From an uncultured Oligoflexales bacterium (lineage in GTDB: Bacteria > Bdellovibrionota_B > Oligoflexia > Oligoflexales > JAPPIL01), in NCBI GenBank assembly GCA_958296095.1, contig OY282434.1, forward strand, positions 868,001 through 932,000: DNA of 64,000 nucleotides. The letters run 5' to 3'. Each line of letters opens with the position of its first letter. Within the stretch, counting starts at the first letter, position 1. The translations under genes were made by a program, and so were the position numbers. This document shows positions 17,190 through 26,879 of this stretch, one piece after another. The notes beneath the pieces are model-generated. The model did not search any database and was not told the origin of the DNA. It saw only the letters and a list, made by a program, of their open reading frames with translations.

Positions 17190-19343
17190 TCAAGTCGCGA
17201 CGGGACGGGTTGGTTTTTTCTTGCGCGACTGGGCTGGGCGGCGGATCGCGAGCTCGTAGGGTATGGACTTGATTCCCGACTCCCGTGCATAGGCGATAAG
17301 CAAATCATGGGCACCGCGGCCTTTGCTGCGGCGTTTTTTTTGTGCATAAGTGCCATCTTTGCGCAGATGCCAGGCCTCAGCATCGTTGACATAGATAGGC
17401 AGAATGAATTCCGTAATCTGCTCCTTCAGTCGTGTGTCAAGCACAGGATACATGACTTCAACCCGTCTATCCATGTTGCGGGGCATCCAATCACCGCTGG
17501 AAAGAAATACTTTCTTCTCGCCGTTAGCGTAAAAATAAAAGATACGGCTGTGTTCAAGAAAGCGCCCTACCGTTGAAGTGACCTCAATATTGTCGCTTAG
17601 GCCTGCCTGCTGTGGTTGCAGGCAGCAGATGCCGCGCACGATGAGTTTTATCTCCACCCCTGCTTGTGATGCAGCATAGAGATGGTCGATAGTTTCTTTA
17701 TCTACCAATGCATTCATCTTGGCGATAATCATGCCGTCTTTGTGGCGCTGATGGCTGGCAATTTCCTGCTTGATCAAGGCAATGATTTTAGTGCGCAGGT
17801 TGAACGGTGCAACCGCGAGCTGGCGAAATTGCGGCGAAGCGGTGCTTTGTACACCCTCGCCCTCATTCCACAGCAGATGGTAGCCCGTCAGAATGTTGAA
17901 CAGCAAGGCAACATCACGTCCGTAATCGGGCTGAGCCGTAAATAAACCAATGTCGGTGTAAGTGCGTGCCGTGCGGGGGTTGTAATTGCCCGTCGAAAGG
18001 TGCACATACTGCACTGTCTGCCCTTCCTCGCGGCGCACAACGATGGTCGCTTTGAGATGCGTCTTGACATGGATAAAACCATAGACCACGCTGACTCCTG
18101 CCTTTTCCAGCCGCTTTGCCCACTGAATGTTGCTCTTCTCATCAAAGCGTGCCTTGAGCTCAACGATGACGGTAACTTTTTTGCCGTTCTCAGCGGCGGC
18201 GATAAGAATATCAATCAACGGTGATACCCCCCCCGTGCGGTAAAGGGTTTGCTTAATTGCCAGAGTCTGTTCATCGTGAGCGGCTTCGTTAAGAAATTCA
18301 ATGACTGTGTAAAAACTTTCATAAGGGTGATGCACGAGCAGGTCGCCGTTAGCAATCAAAGCAAAGATATTGCGATTGTTAACTAGACGACGTGGCAGAC
18401 GTGGATTGAAAGGGGGATAACGATGCTGCTCTAGTGGCACATCAAGCAGCGGTGTGAGTGCGTCGAATGCGAAGGGCGGTTCGAGCTGATAGACATCGCT
18501 ATCTTCAAGACGCAAGTTGTGGCGTAACTTCGCCAGCAGCGGGGAGGGCAGGGCTTGGTCAACTTCGAGTCGCACGGCATCGCGATGTTCTTGGGTAATT
18601 TCCATCTGCATCGTCGTCAAGAGATCGAGCACCTCGTCTTCAACCAGCTCATAGTCCCAATCCCTGGTCACCCGCATAAACCAAGCAGCATCGACATCAC
18701 CGCCGACAAAGACTTCCTCCAGATGTGCCTGAATCAAATCAATTAAGCATGTATACCAGTGACTGTTAGGGGCTACGGCAACCAGCGGCTCGATGTTGGC
18801 GGGAATTTCCACGAAGCCAATGGGTGCTTTGCCATAGTCGCATTCGCTGCCACCCGTACCGAATGTAACGAGCAGGCAGGCCGACTGATTGCTCAAATAC
18901 GGGAACGGGTGCGAAGAATCAAAGGCTAGCGGTGTCAGTATGGGCAAGATGTTGTCACAAAAATAAGCACGCAGATAACGCTTCTGCTCGGCATTCAAGT
19001 CGCGATAAGGCTTGATGCCAACTTTATCCTCGGCTAGCCGCGGGAGAATCTCTGTTCGGACAATTTGGCGAGCCTGTGCTGCTAGTGCCTCTACCTCGTG
19101 GCGAATTTTTACCAGCAGGTCACGGTTGGACATGCGCTCGGGAGAATCGCAGCACTCTTCACCTTTCTTCAGCATTTTTCTGATTCCTGAAACTCGCACC
19201 ATGAAAAATTCATCGAGGTTAGAGGCCAGGATAGTTAAAAAGCGCAGTTTTTCTTGCGCGGGTGTGTCGGCTGCCGCGGCAATCTCGACGATACGGCGGT
19301 TGAAGGCGAGGTAGCTGAGCTCCCGATTGATGTATTGGCTCAT
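17190..19343 (-). CDS. ppk: Polyphosphate kinase 1
   Basis: 717 residues, normal length. It reversibly forms polyphosphate from ATP. Starts INRELSYLAFNRRIVEIA, typical of PPK1. It has SNLDEFFMVRVSG, the HxK-type site THLKATIV (H429, the probable phosphorylated His) and the second histidine in YVHLSTGNYN (H448), followed by the FNILTGY block. A Lys/Arg-rich tail (SRKKKPTRP) ends the protein. The first four bases overlap the ribF stop (ATGA), so ribF and ppk are coupled. Confidence 0.95.
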   Translation of the reverse strand: MSQYINRELSYLAFNRRIVEIAAAADTPAQEKLRFLTILASNLDEFFMVRVSGIRKMLKKGEECCDSPERMSNRDLLVKIRHEVEALAAQARQIVRTEILPRLAEDKVGIKPYRDLNAEQKRYLRAYFCDNILPILTPLAFDSSHPFPYLSNQSACLLVTFGTGGSECDYGKAPIGFVEIPANIEPLVAVAPNSHWYTCLIDLIQAHLEEVFVGGDVDAAWFMRVTRDWDYELVEDEVLDLLTTMQMEITQEHRDAVRLEVDQALPSPLLAKLRHNLRLEDSDVYQLEPPFAFDALTPLLDVPLEQHRYPPFNPRLPRRLVNNRNIFALIANGDLLVHHPYESFYTVIEFLNEAAHDEQTLAIKQTLYRTGGVSPLIDILIAAAENGKKVTVIVELKARFDEKSNIQWAKRLEKAGVSVVYGFIHVKTHLKATIVVRREEGQTVQYVHLSTGNYNPRTARTYTDIGLFTAQPDYGRDVALLFNILTGYHLLWNEGEGVQSTASPQFRQLAVAPFNLRTKIIALIKQEIASHQRHKDGMIIAKMNALVDKETIDHLYAASQAGVEIKLIVRGICCLQPQQAGLSDNIEVTSTVGRFLEHSRIFYFYANGEKKVFLSSGDWMPRNMDRRVEVMYPVLDTRLKEQITEFILPIYVNDAEAWHLRKDGTYAQKKRRSKGRGAHDLLIAYARESGIKSIPYELAIRRPAQSRKKKPTRPVAT

Positions 19344-20269
19344 TTTTTGTCCGCCAGCACTTGCTGTGCCTGTGTTATGTCAATGTCAATCTGTGCCCGC
19401 AATGCCTCCAGATGGAGGAATTTTATCTCGTCACGCAGGCGTTGCACGAAAAAAACCGCCATGCTCTTGCCATACAGATCGCCCAATTTTTTGGCGATGA
19501 TATGCACCTCGACCATGGTCGTGCCGTCCTGGCTGACTGTCGGGCGCGTGCCGATATTGATGACGCTGGGCATGGCCGCGGTAGGCACGGCGAGCGGCGA
19601 GCACTCGGCATCGAGCACGGCCCAAGCCGCGTAAACTCCCTGCATAGGCAGCAGCTGTTCGATGTCGCCGAGATTAGCAGTAGGAACACCGATCCTGCCG
19701 CCACGTTGGTTGCCGCGCTGCACTCTTCCCTCCAGCATATATGCATGCCCTAACATTGCCGCCGCGGTAGAGACATTGCCTGCCGCGAGCAGTTGACGAA
19801 TGCCACTGCTGCTGATGCGTTGCCCCTCTTGCTCAAGTAGGGCCAGGGCCGCTAGGCTGAAACCGCTCTGCTTTTGTAGCCAGGCGACACTGCCACGCCG
19901 CTGATGTCCGAAACGAAAATCCATCCCGATGACAAGATGCCGCATCTGCAAACGTTGCAACAAGCAATCGTATAGAAAATCCTCGTGCGAAATGTTCATC
20001 AATGAACGATCAAACTTGTGCAGCATACAGGCATGCACCCCAAGTGCAGCAAAACCGCGCAGCTTCTGCGCCTCCGTGAACAACCGCGCCGCTGCAGGCT
20101 TGTCTGCGTCAGCAAACGAAATCACCACACTGCGTTGGCAATGCGATTCAGCCAGACGCACCACCGCGTCGAGAAGCAGGCGATGACCCCGATGACAGCC
20201 ATCAAAGTTGCCGATCGTGACTACCGTTGCAGGGTATTTCGTGCTGGGAAAATTTTTAATTATCTCCAT
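19340..20269 (-). CDS. ribF: Bifunctional riboflavin kinase / FAD synthetase
   Basis: 309 residues. N-terminal nucleotidyltransferase domain with VVTIGNFDGCHRGHRLLL and GMDFRFGHQRRGSV; ISSSGIRQLLAAGNV follows. The C-terminal flavokinase domain has the GRIGVPTANL loop and INIGTRPTV with MVEVHI. It makes FMN and FAD from riboflavin. The stop overlaps the ppk start. Three bases separate its ATG from the stop of the exported-protein gene upstream. Confidence 0.95.
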   Translation of the reverse strand: MEIIKNFPSTKYPATVVTIGNFDGCHRGHRLLLDAVVRLAESHCQRSVVISFADADKPAAARLFTEAQKLRGFAALGVHACMLHKFDRSLMNISHEDFLYDCLLQRLQMRHLVIGMDFRFGHQRRGSVAWLQKQSGFSLAALALLEQEGQRISSSGIRQLLAAGNVSTAAAMLGHAYMLEGRVQRGNQRGGRIGVPTANLGDIEQLLPMQGVYAAWAVLDAECSPLAVPTAAMPSVINIGTRPTVSQDGTTMVEVHIIAKKLGDLYGKSMAVFFVQRLRDEIKFLHLEALRAQIDIDITQAQQVLADKK

Positions 20270-20272
20270 CGA

Positions 20273-21199
20273 TTACCGAAAATTAAAAATCCTCACCAGC
20301 AGGTCAATATCGTGTTTGCTTATCTCGTCCAGCTTATAGTCATACGGTGGCGAGGTTAGCACGAAGACAAGCGGGCCGAGGTCCGCGACCATGGCGTTGA
20401 TTGTCTCAGGCTCGAAAGCCGCCGTCCCTAGCAGGACGAAGGCATCGCTGATAAACTCGTCTTTGCTGCGGGGAGCAGTGATGATTATCGCATCTCGTGC
20501 TCGATAGGATAGGGCGGCTATTTCATCGGGCTCAAAGCCACGGCGTATCAGCTGTGTGGCTTGAAACTCGCCTGTGTCATGTGGCTCGGCGGCGCGGGAA
20601 CGCATCAAGTAGCTGCCTGTATGTCCGTAGACTTCTCGTGAGTTGGATAATTTGTCAACGCTGTGGTGCGGGTAAAAATCAAACTGATGTTGCATAATGT
20701 GCAGCGAACGTTGCAGCAGTTCACCGAGCGAGTAGTTGGCATCGATGGCCATTACCAGAGGCACAACACTCTGACTGGCATTGGCAATGGCTAACATTTC
20801 CTTTTGATCATGCTCTCGATCAGGCTGCATGCTGTAGAGAAGAGCATAGGCAAAGACGTGCGCCCGATACACGTCGTCCTGCATCAGCACCTCACGAATC
20901 CGGTCCTCTGACAGCAAACCACCGTGCAACGCTAGGCGATAGCGAGACGCGGCACGCTGCAGGTCCAGTCCCTCGGCCCGTTGCTGAGTGAGGAACTCAG
21001 GCCAGCGCGGCACGCCAAATGGCAACGGATAAAAGGTGCGGAAATAGTCCATGTTTACCATGCCGACGAAATCACGAAAACCAGCCTTGCCCTCTGAACG
21101 CAGCGACTCCTCGACATAGCGGTTAACTCTTGCCAGCGCCTGCTCATGCACGATCACCATCGCCAGCAACGACGGCAGCACGACCCTCAAAATCACCAT
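20273..21199 (-). CDS. Exported protein of unknown function
   Basis: 308 residues from the ATG at 21199, chosen for GAGGAG 7 bases upstream; the open frame continues to 21244. A hydrophobic signal-like N-terminus (VILRVVLPSLLAMVIVHEQALA) is followed by a mixed, charged protein with no cysteine. Features include MVNMDYFRTFYPLPFGVPRW and a C-terminal TINAMVADLGPLVFVLTSPP. No domain recognised. It sits tightly between sucC and ribF on the same strand, so it is probably part of that transcript. Confidence 0.7.
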   Translation of the reverse strand: MVILRVVLPSLLAMVIVHEQALARVNRYVEESLRSEGKAGFRDFVGMVNMDYFRTFYPLPFGVPRWPEFLTQQRAEGLDLQRAASRYRLALHGGLLSEDRIREVLMQDDVYRAHVFAYALLYSMQPDREHDQKEMLAIANASQSVVPLVMAIDANYSLGELLQRSLHIMQHQFDFYPHHSVDKLSNSREVYGHTGSYLMRSRAAEPHDTGEFQATQLIRRGFEPDEIAALSYRARDAIIITAPRSKDEFISDAFVLLGTAAFEPETINAMVADLGPLVFVLTSPPYDYKLDEISKHDIDLLVRIFNFR

Positions 21200-21273
21200 T
21201 AGCCCACTCCTCAAGAGATCCACTGCGGCGACAGGGTTGCACAAAAAAGCTGTTTAGGGAAGGAAGAAATGCC

Positions 21274-22440
21274 TCAGGACTTGTTGGTCAGCGCAACTAT
21301 CCTTTGTGCCCCGTCCGCCATGTCGTTTGCCGTCACAATGCGCAGCTGTGAGTTCTGTAAAATTTCCTTGCCCTGCTTAACGCTTGAACCTTCTAGGCGC
21401 ACGACTAGCGGCACTTTGAGTTGTAGTTCGCGGGCCGCCGCGACCAAGCCGTTGGCGATCGTATCGCAATGCATGATGCCGCCGAAGATATTGACGAAAA
21501 TACCTTGCACAACCTCGTCTTGTAAAATTATGCGGAAGGCGTTGGTCACCTGTTCTTCGTTTGCTCCTCCACCGACATCGAGGAAGTTGGCAGGCTCGCC
21601 GCCGTAATGCTTGATGATGTCCATCGTTGCCATCGCTAAACCCGCACCGTTGACAAGACAACCGATCGAGCCACTCAAGCCAATATAGTTGATACCGTAC
21701 TTGGAAGCCTCGATTTCACGGGCATCTTCTTCGTTAAAATCACGCAGCTCCAGTAGTTTTTCTTGGCGAAAGAGCGCGTTGCCATCGATGCTAAGCTTGC
21801 TGTCAAGCACAACCAAGTCGTCGTTGACGACTGCCAGCGGGTTGATTTCTAACAACGACAGGTCATAGCGATTAAAGACGCGGTAGAGGTTCTCCACCAG
21901 CACATGAAATTTGCGCGCCAGTGACGTGCCAGCCAAGCCGAGGGCAAGCGTTAGGCGGTGGAGGTAAAAGCTTTTCAAGCCGATGCGAGGATCGATATGC
22001 ACCGTCACGATCTGGCTAGCATCCTTGGCCGCGACCGCCTCGATGTCCATTCCTCCTTGCTTTGAGGCGACGATAGCGATGGCCGCCCGCTCTCGATCGA
22101 CCAGCAGGGCGAGGTAAAATTCTTGTGCGATCTCTGCACCTGCCTCGATGTAAACACACCGCACTTGCTGGCCAGCCGCCCCTGTCTGGGGTGTAACCAG
22201 CATCTTGCCCAGCATCTCGTCTGCAACCTGCCCACACTCACGCGGTGACTTGACTAATTTGACCCCGCCTGCCTTACCCCGTCCACCCGCGTGAATCTGT
22301 GCCTTAACCACCGCGAGGTCGGTTTTCAGTCGCAACATAGCAAACTCCGCTTCGACGGCGGAACTGACCGCATGGCCACGTGGCACGGGAATACGATTGC
22401 GACGTAGCAAGGCTTTAGCTTGGTATTCGTGAATTTTCAC
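21274..22440 (-). CDS. sucC: Succinyl-CoA ligase, beta subunit
   Basis: 388 residues, full length. Starts [20 protein letters not shown], with the ATP-grasp [28 protein letters not shown] and the C-terminal [17 protein letters not shown] and [13 protein letters not shown] regions. It joins succinyl-CoA/succinate conversion to ATP or GTP in the TCA cycle and needs the alpha subunit SucD, which is not next to it here. Its ATG follows the pruA stop by only a few bases, an operon linking proline breakdown to the TCA cycle. Confidence 0.95.
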   Translation of the reverse strand: MKIHEYQAKALLRRNRIPVPRGHAVSSAVEAEFAMLRLKTDLAVVKAQIHAGGRGKAGGVKLVKSPRECGQVADEMLGKMLVTPQTGAAGQQVRCVYIEAGAEIAQEFYLALLVDRERAAIAIVASKQGGMDIEAVAAKDASQIVTVHIDPRIGLKSFYLHRLTLALGLAGTSLARKFHVLVENLYRVFNRYDLSLLEINPLAVVNDDLVVLDSKLSIDGNALFRQEKLLELRDFNEEDAREIEASKYGINYIGLSGSIGCLVNGAGLAMATMDIIKHYGGEPANFLDVGGGANEEQVTNAFRIILQDEVVQGIFVNIFGGIMHCDTIANGLVAAARELQLKVPLVVRLEGSSVKQGKEILQNSQLRIVTANDMADGAQRIVALTNKS

Positions 22441-22443
22441 TTT

Positions 22444-24069
22444 TCACCCCATGTATGGATAGCGATAAGTCGGCAGCGGTTGCAGCGTTTCTTTAATTGT
22501 GCGTGTCGACATCCAGCGTGTCAAGTTGAGATAACTGCCAGCCTTATCATTAGTGCCAGATGCTCGACTTCCGCCGAAGGGTTGTTGCCCGACAATTGCA
22601 CCCGTCGGCTTGTCATTGATGTAAAAATTACCAGCGGTGTAGCGCAAAGCATCGCTGAGCTTGCACACGGCCCGACGATCGCCCGCGAAAATTGCTCCTG
22701 TCAAGGCATAGGCGGCGGTAGCGTCACATAGCTCTAGTGTCTGGTCAAGGTCTTTATCTTCGTAGACATAGATGGTCAACACCGGGCCAAAAATTTCTTC
22801 CCGCATAGTGCGATAGTGCGGGTCTCTAGCCAGCAGAATGGTCGGTTCGATGAAATAGCCACGGCTGGCATCGCTGCCACCACCGACGAGAATTTCAACC
22901 CCTTCAGCCTTACGTGCATCCTCGATGTAGGAGGTAATTTTCTTGAAGGCTTTGGCGTTAATGACTGCCGCCATAAAATTGGCAAACTCAGCGGGATCGC
23001 CCATCTTTATTGCACTTGTCTGCGCAATAAGGTCGTCCTTGATGTCGTTCCAAACCGAGACGGGCACGTAGGCACGTGAGGCCGCCGAACATTTTTGCCC
23101 TTGGTACTCAAACGCCCCCCGTATCAAGTTATTGAGCAACGACTGGCGATCAGCTGAGCTGTGGGCAAAGACAAATCCCTTACCGCCGGTCTCGCCTACA
23201 AGGCGCGGGTAATTGCGATACTGGTGCACGTTGTTGCCCACCTTAGACCACAGTTGGCGAAAAACATCGGTCGAGCCTGTGAAGTGCAAACCAGCAAAAT
23301 CAGGATGTGCCAGCACCTTGTCTGTCACTCGCTGTGCGTCGCCAGGCACGAAGTTGATTACGCCAGGCGGCAGACCTGCCTCTCGCAAGGCCTCTAGTCC
23401 TGTCCACGCCGATAGGGATGCCTGCTCGGCAGGTTTCCACAAGACACAACAGCCCATCAGGGCCGGGGCGGTGGCAAGATTGATGGCCAGGGAGGTGAAA
23501 TTGAAAGGCGAGACGGCGTAGATGAAGCCTTCGAGACCCCGATATTCGCAGCGATTCCACACACCAGATCCCGACAGAGGTTGCACTGCATAGATGTTCT
23601 GCAGATAAGAGGTGCTGAAACGCAGAAAGTCGATCAATTCACAGGCAGCATCGACCTCAGCTTGATAGAGAGTCTTGCTCTGCCCCAGCATAGTCGTGGC
23701 ATTGATAGCGGGACGGTATTTGGTTTCCAGCAAGTCCGCGGCCCTCAAGAATACCGCGGCACGCTGTTCCCACGGTAGACGCGACCACTCCTTCTGTGTC
23801 GTCACCGCCTGCTCGATAGCCTGCGCCACGTCCTCGTCATCGGCCAGGCTACAGTTGGCAACGTGATGGTCATGAGCGTGGGGTGCGCAAATTTTGAACT
23901 GCTGTGGCTTCGTCAGCACGCGTTCGCCAATCAACAGCGGCACGTCAGAGACACTTTTGCTGCGGTTTTTGAGTTCTTGCCCCAGCGTCTCACGCTCAGG
24001 CGAGCCGACGAGATAGTCTCGCACGGGATCGTTGACAGGCACAGGCACGTTGGAAATAGCGTTGGTCAT
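22444..24069 (-). CDS. pruA: L-glutamate gamma-semialdehyde (P5C) dehydrogenase, monofunctional
   Basis: 541 residues of the aldehyde dehydrogenase superfamily. It oxidises pyrroline-5-carboxylate/glutamate semialdehyde to glutamate with NAD+. Visible: AVSPFNFTSLAINLATAPAL, the catalytic Glu in VGETGGKG (E293) and Cys in YQGQKCSA (C327), and EEIFGPVLTIYVY. The family is the monofunctional type found in several bacterial phyla and mitochondria, not the PutA fusion of gammaproteobacteria. A proline dehydrogenase gene is not in the window. Confidence 0.92.
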   Translation of the reverse strand: MTNAISNVPVPVNDPVRDYLVGSPERETLGQELKNRSKSVSDVPLLIGERVLTKPQQFKICAPHAHDHHVANCSLADDEDVAQAIEQAVTTQKEWSRLPWEQRAAVFLRAADLLETKYRPAINATTMLGQSKTLYQAEVDAACELIDFLRFSTSYLQNIYAVQPLSGSGVWNRCEYRGLEGFIYAVSPFNFTSLAINLATAPALMGCCVLWKPAEQASLSAWTGLEALREAGLPPGVINFVPGDAQRVTDKVLAHPDFAGLHFTGSTDVFRQLWSKVGNNVHQYRNYPRLVGETGGKGFVFAHSSADRQSLLNNLIRGAFEYQGQKCSAASRAYVPVSVWNDIKDDLIAQTSAIKMGDPAEFANFMAAVINAKAFKKITSYIEDARKAEGVEILVGGGSDASRGYFIEPTILLARDPHYRTMREEIFGPVLTIYVYEDKDLDQTLELCDATAAYALTGAIFAGDRRAVCKLSDALRYTAGNFYINDKPTGAIVGQQPFGGSRASGTNDKAGSYLNLTRWMSTRTIKETLQPLPTYRYPYMG

Positions 24070-24168
24070 TGATGTATGCTCCTCAGATCACAAAACCAAA
24101 TCATAACCCTTAGTGTGGTGGAATGGCAAATGGCAATTTGTGTTCGGCACGTCGTTAAATTCTGGCAA

Positions 24169-24228
24169 AAAAAGCTAATGGTCTTTGCCAAGATGTTTTT
24201 GCGCCAACATGATGGCTAGGGCAGAGAG
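24169..24228 (-). pseudogene. Relic of the 3' end of a Nudix gene
   Basis: About 60 bases match the end of the Nudix gene at 40786 almost base for base (AAAAAGCTAATG, then CAACATGATG and CTAGGGC) and encode SALAIMLAQKHLGKDH-stop against SALGIMLAQKYLDKEH-stop there. Upstream of this the frame runs straight into repeat modules. It is a duplicated gene end, not a gene. Confidence 0.8.
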
Positions 24229-24650
24229 GGGCCTGAGGGCAGGGAGCGAGGGAGCGAGAAAGCGGCAAAAAAGCCTCGTAGAGCGAGCGTTGCAAAGAGT
24301 CGTGCGTACCTCCGTTGTCTTGGCAGGGAGCAGACCTGCCGAGAAACTCGCCCTTGAGATAGGTGTGGCACATACCTTGTGCAAAAAATAATCTAACGAC
24401 AGTATTGGCAGTATTTGTGGTGCGAGTTTTCGTACGGCCTCGCCGCGCCCTTCATAGAGCTCTCGGTAGGCAAGATTGAACGCAACCGCGAGAATGCCTG
24501 GGGACAAGCAGAGAGGCTGGAGGACAAGCGGTAGAGGGGCTAGGGGGCAAGCCTGAATGCGATAGCAAGAGGTCCGAGGACGAGGAGCGAGCTAGGAAGC
24601 GAGCGATACAAAAAGCCGCAGCGCAGCAAGCCTTACAGGCGATTCCGTGC
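24229..24650. repeat. Mosaic repeat cluster with one full hairpin element
   Basis: Modules GAGAAAGCGGCAAAAAAGCC, CGAGCGTTGCAAAGAG, a hairpin element (24310-24459), AATGCCTGGGGACAAGC and GAGCTAGGAAGCGAGCGATA. The last ~50 bases (AGCAAGCCTTACAGGCGATT) also occur after the second protease gene at ~34927. Confidence 0.85.
24310..24459 (+). repeat. MITE-like hairpin element, full copy
   Basis: CTCCGTTGTCTTGGCAGG at one end and CGCGCCCTTCATAGAG at the other. The inner stem CTCGC (after GAGAAA) pairs with GCGAG (before TTTTCG), enclosing ACATACCTTGTGC and GGCAGTATTTGTGG blocks. Confidence 0.75.
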
Positions 24651-24664
24651 GGAACTCGGGACTT

Positions 24665-26758
24665 TTAGTTCGGCGTAATACTATCGAGCAAAGCCTGATG
24701 CTCGGATGCTGAGCTGACCTGTTTATGTAAGTCGAGCAGTTTTTCTAGAGCCTCACGGTGCTTGCCGGTGTAATTGACGGAGACGGCAAAGTAAATATGT
24801 CCTTTCAGTTCCTCGGCTATCTTGTTCGCTAACTCCAGATTATCCGCATCTTTAATAATGGCATGCAAGGTCTCGTAATGATTTGCAAACAGTTTGTGGC
24901 TATGGCGCAAAATCGACCACTCGACCAGGTTCAGCGACTGCCCCCTGAACACCGGCAACTGTCGGGCAACGCGTGCTTCATCGGAAATAACCAAAGGATA
25001 CGCATCGTGTCCAATTAAGAAGTCCGTGTCAATCTCGACCAGGCGTTTGCCAATGACTTCATATTCATCTCCCTCCCATATTTCAGTCGAAAAGCTTGGT
25101 AATGTGAGGGTTACTTTCTCCTCGCTGAGGTCAAACCGTTCCAGCACGGCATCGACCAGTTGTTTAGCCTGTTGCACATCCTTGCTATAGCGTTGCACAT
25201 CCTTGCTATATTTTATGATAAAGGGCAGGGGATTTTTCGAGTCAAACATCTGCCAAGGATTGTCTGCAGACAAGTTCTGTTTATCCCACTTCCATTCGTC
25301 TGTGCTTGTGCTGTCCGCCCACATCATGGCCAGCAAGAGGTCTTTGTTCAGATACTTACGAACGAGTTGTGGCGTGTCTATTACTTCAGCATACCCATCT
25401 AGCAGGCTAGCTTTATCCATCGTGCGTTGAATTCGTGACTGTTGCATCGCTACGGGAAGGCCGTAGAACTCAGCTAAACTCGTGTAGCCAGCCTGCGCGT
25501 AAACTGCTCCTAGTGCCCGGCGAGCATCTTGGTTGTGTACATCTACATCGAGTGCCACCGCCTCCCGCAGTTTGGATAGCACCTCTTGCGGCTCTACCTC
25601 CGCCGAGTTGCGTAAACGCACAGTTTCCTCGTAGAGCTGTAGTGCTTCGGCAGTGAAATCATACATGCGGGGATCTTCGATCAATTGTGCCACACTCTGA
25701 TCACCACTGCCTGCCTGTTGGGCAATACGATGTGCGACCCGCAGTAATTTGTAATGGTTTAATATGCCGCCACTGCGGATGTTGTCGTCAGTCGTCACCA
25801 TAGGGGTAGAAGTTTCCTGCAACAGGTGAATAATTAGCCCGTTAAATTCCCTCCGCTCGAAAAATTCCTCGCCCATCGAGTTAACTTCAGCCGTGAGACT
25901 GGTGATCGCGGTGGGAGGCAGGATGGCAAACATATCGGCGAGTGCACCGCTGACCATCGGGGCTGATAAGCTTGTGCCCAAAGCAATGCTACCGTTGGGA
26001 AACAGGTGTTCGCCTGGAGCATAGATATGGGCAACATTGGAGTAGTAGCTTATCTTACCACCAGGATCGCTAGCACCGACCAAGATTAGCTCGCGTCTTT
26101 CCAGGCCCGGGGCAAGCGCAAGCATGAGGCCTGTCTTCATCATCTGCAAGGAACGGTTGCCCGCCGCCAAAACGATAGTCGTATAGCCAGGAAGCACATC
26201 GCTCAAGCCTAATGCAGTTCCGCCACCATACGAGACGTTGAGAACGTCGGGTCTGCTTATGCTGCCATAAAGATCTTGTGGATCAATCTTCTCGCCAGCG
26301 TTGCTGTTGGCGTTGATCAAAAAATTTAATTCGCCAAGAACACTGATCCCAAACGGAGGTTTACCCACCGCGAGACTAGTGACATCGCGACCATGTGTAC
26401 CAAGTCGCGTCGAGGAAGTGTTCGCAGCAAGTTCTTTCTGCAATTCCTGGCCAACCCGCCCGACGGAAGCACCTTGTAAGGCCTCGTAAGAAATTCTCCC
26501 ACCGTCGCCGCCATCTTCGCCATGAAAGGCATCCCAAATACCGACAGTTGGTCGATGAAAAACATAGCTTTCTTTTGCAGCCAAACGAGCCAACCAGCGA
26601 CGTGCCTCAGGCGTGAATACCGCTTCCTGCCCCCAATAATGCGGCAACCGCCCAAAGCTCTGCAAATAAAAATACTTCCCGCGTGAACCAGATAACGTCT
26701 TCGCCTGCACCAGGCCAGCGACCAGGACAAAGACTGCTATAGTAATTGTATACTTCAT
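24665..26758 (-). CDS. Secreted subtilisin-like (S8) serine protease, copy A
   Basis: 697 residues. Signal peptide MKYTITIAVFVLVAGLVQA. The catalytic domain spans about 60-290: Asp in VGIWDAFHGED (D76), His in GTHGRDVTS (H122), the oxyanion Asn in VLAAGN (N201) and Ser in GTSLSAPMVSG (S263), all in S8 order. The remaining ~400 residues are mostly helical (tetratricopeptide-like ARRALGAVYAQAGYTSLAEF) and not recognised. An internal 7-residue duplication (YSKDVQRYSKDVQ) reflects a 21-base tandem repeat. The paralogue at 34967 keeps the same triad. The substrate is unknown; the protein is secreted or periplasmic. Confidence 0.87.
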   Translation of the reverse strand: MKYTITIAVFVLVAGLVQAKTLSGSRGKYFYLQSFGRLPHYWGQEAVFTPEARRWLARLAAKESYVFHRPTVGIWDAFHGEDGGDGGRISYEALQGASVGRVGQELQKELAANTSSTRLGTHGRDVTSLAVGKPPFGISVLGELNFLINANSNAGEKIDPQDLYGSISRPDVLNVSYGGGTALGLSDVLPGYTTIVLAAGNRSLQMMKTGLMLALAPGLERRELILVGASDPGGKISYYSNVAHIYAPGEHLFPNGSIALGTSLSAPMVSGALADMFAILPPTAITSLTAEVNSMGEEFFERREFNGLIIHLLQETSTPMVTTDDNIRSGGILNHYKLLRVAHRIAQQAGSGDQSVAQLIEDPRMYDFTAEALQLYEETVRLRNSAEVEPQEVLSKLREAVALDVDVHNQDARRALGAVYAQAGYTSLAEFYGLPVAMQQSRIQRTMDKASLLDGYAEVIDTPQLVRKYLNKDLLLAMMWADSTSTDEWKWDKQNLSADNPWQMFDSKNPLPFIIKYSKDVQRYSKDVQQAKQLVDAVLERFDLSEEKVTLTLPSFSTEIWEGDEYEVIGKRLVEIDTDFLIGHDAYPLVISDEARVARQLPVFRGQSLNLVEWSILRHSHKLFANHYETLHAIIKDADNLELANKIAEELKGHIYFAVSVNYTGKHREALEKLLDLHKQVSSASEHQALLDSITPN

Positions 26759-26799
26759 TTAATCTCCGAACTCAGCGTTAATAAACAAGCGCACGCCAA

Positions 26800-26826
26800 C
26801 GTATACTAAAGTAAGTGTAGTGTCAA
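26800..26826 (-). promoter_or_regulatory. Putative protease promoter, conserved in both copies
   Basis: Minus strand: TTGACA (26826-26821), 15-base spacer, TATACG (26805-26800), inside CTACACTTACTTTA that is identical upstream of the second protease. The spacer is shorter than ideal, so the exact -10 is uncertain, but the TTGACA and its surroundings are conserved. Confidence 0.45.
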
Positions 26827-26879
26827 TAGTAGATTATCAAAGACTATGTAATTTTATTGCCTTTATCTTTTCTTGCCCC

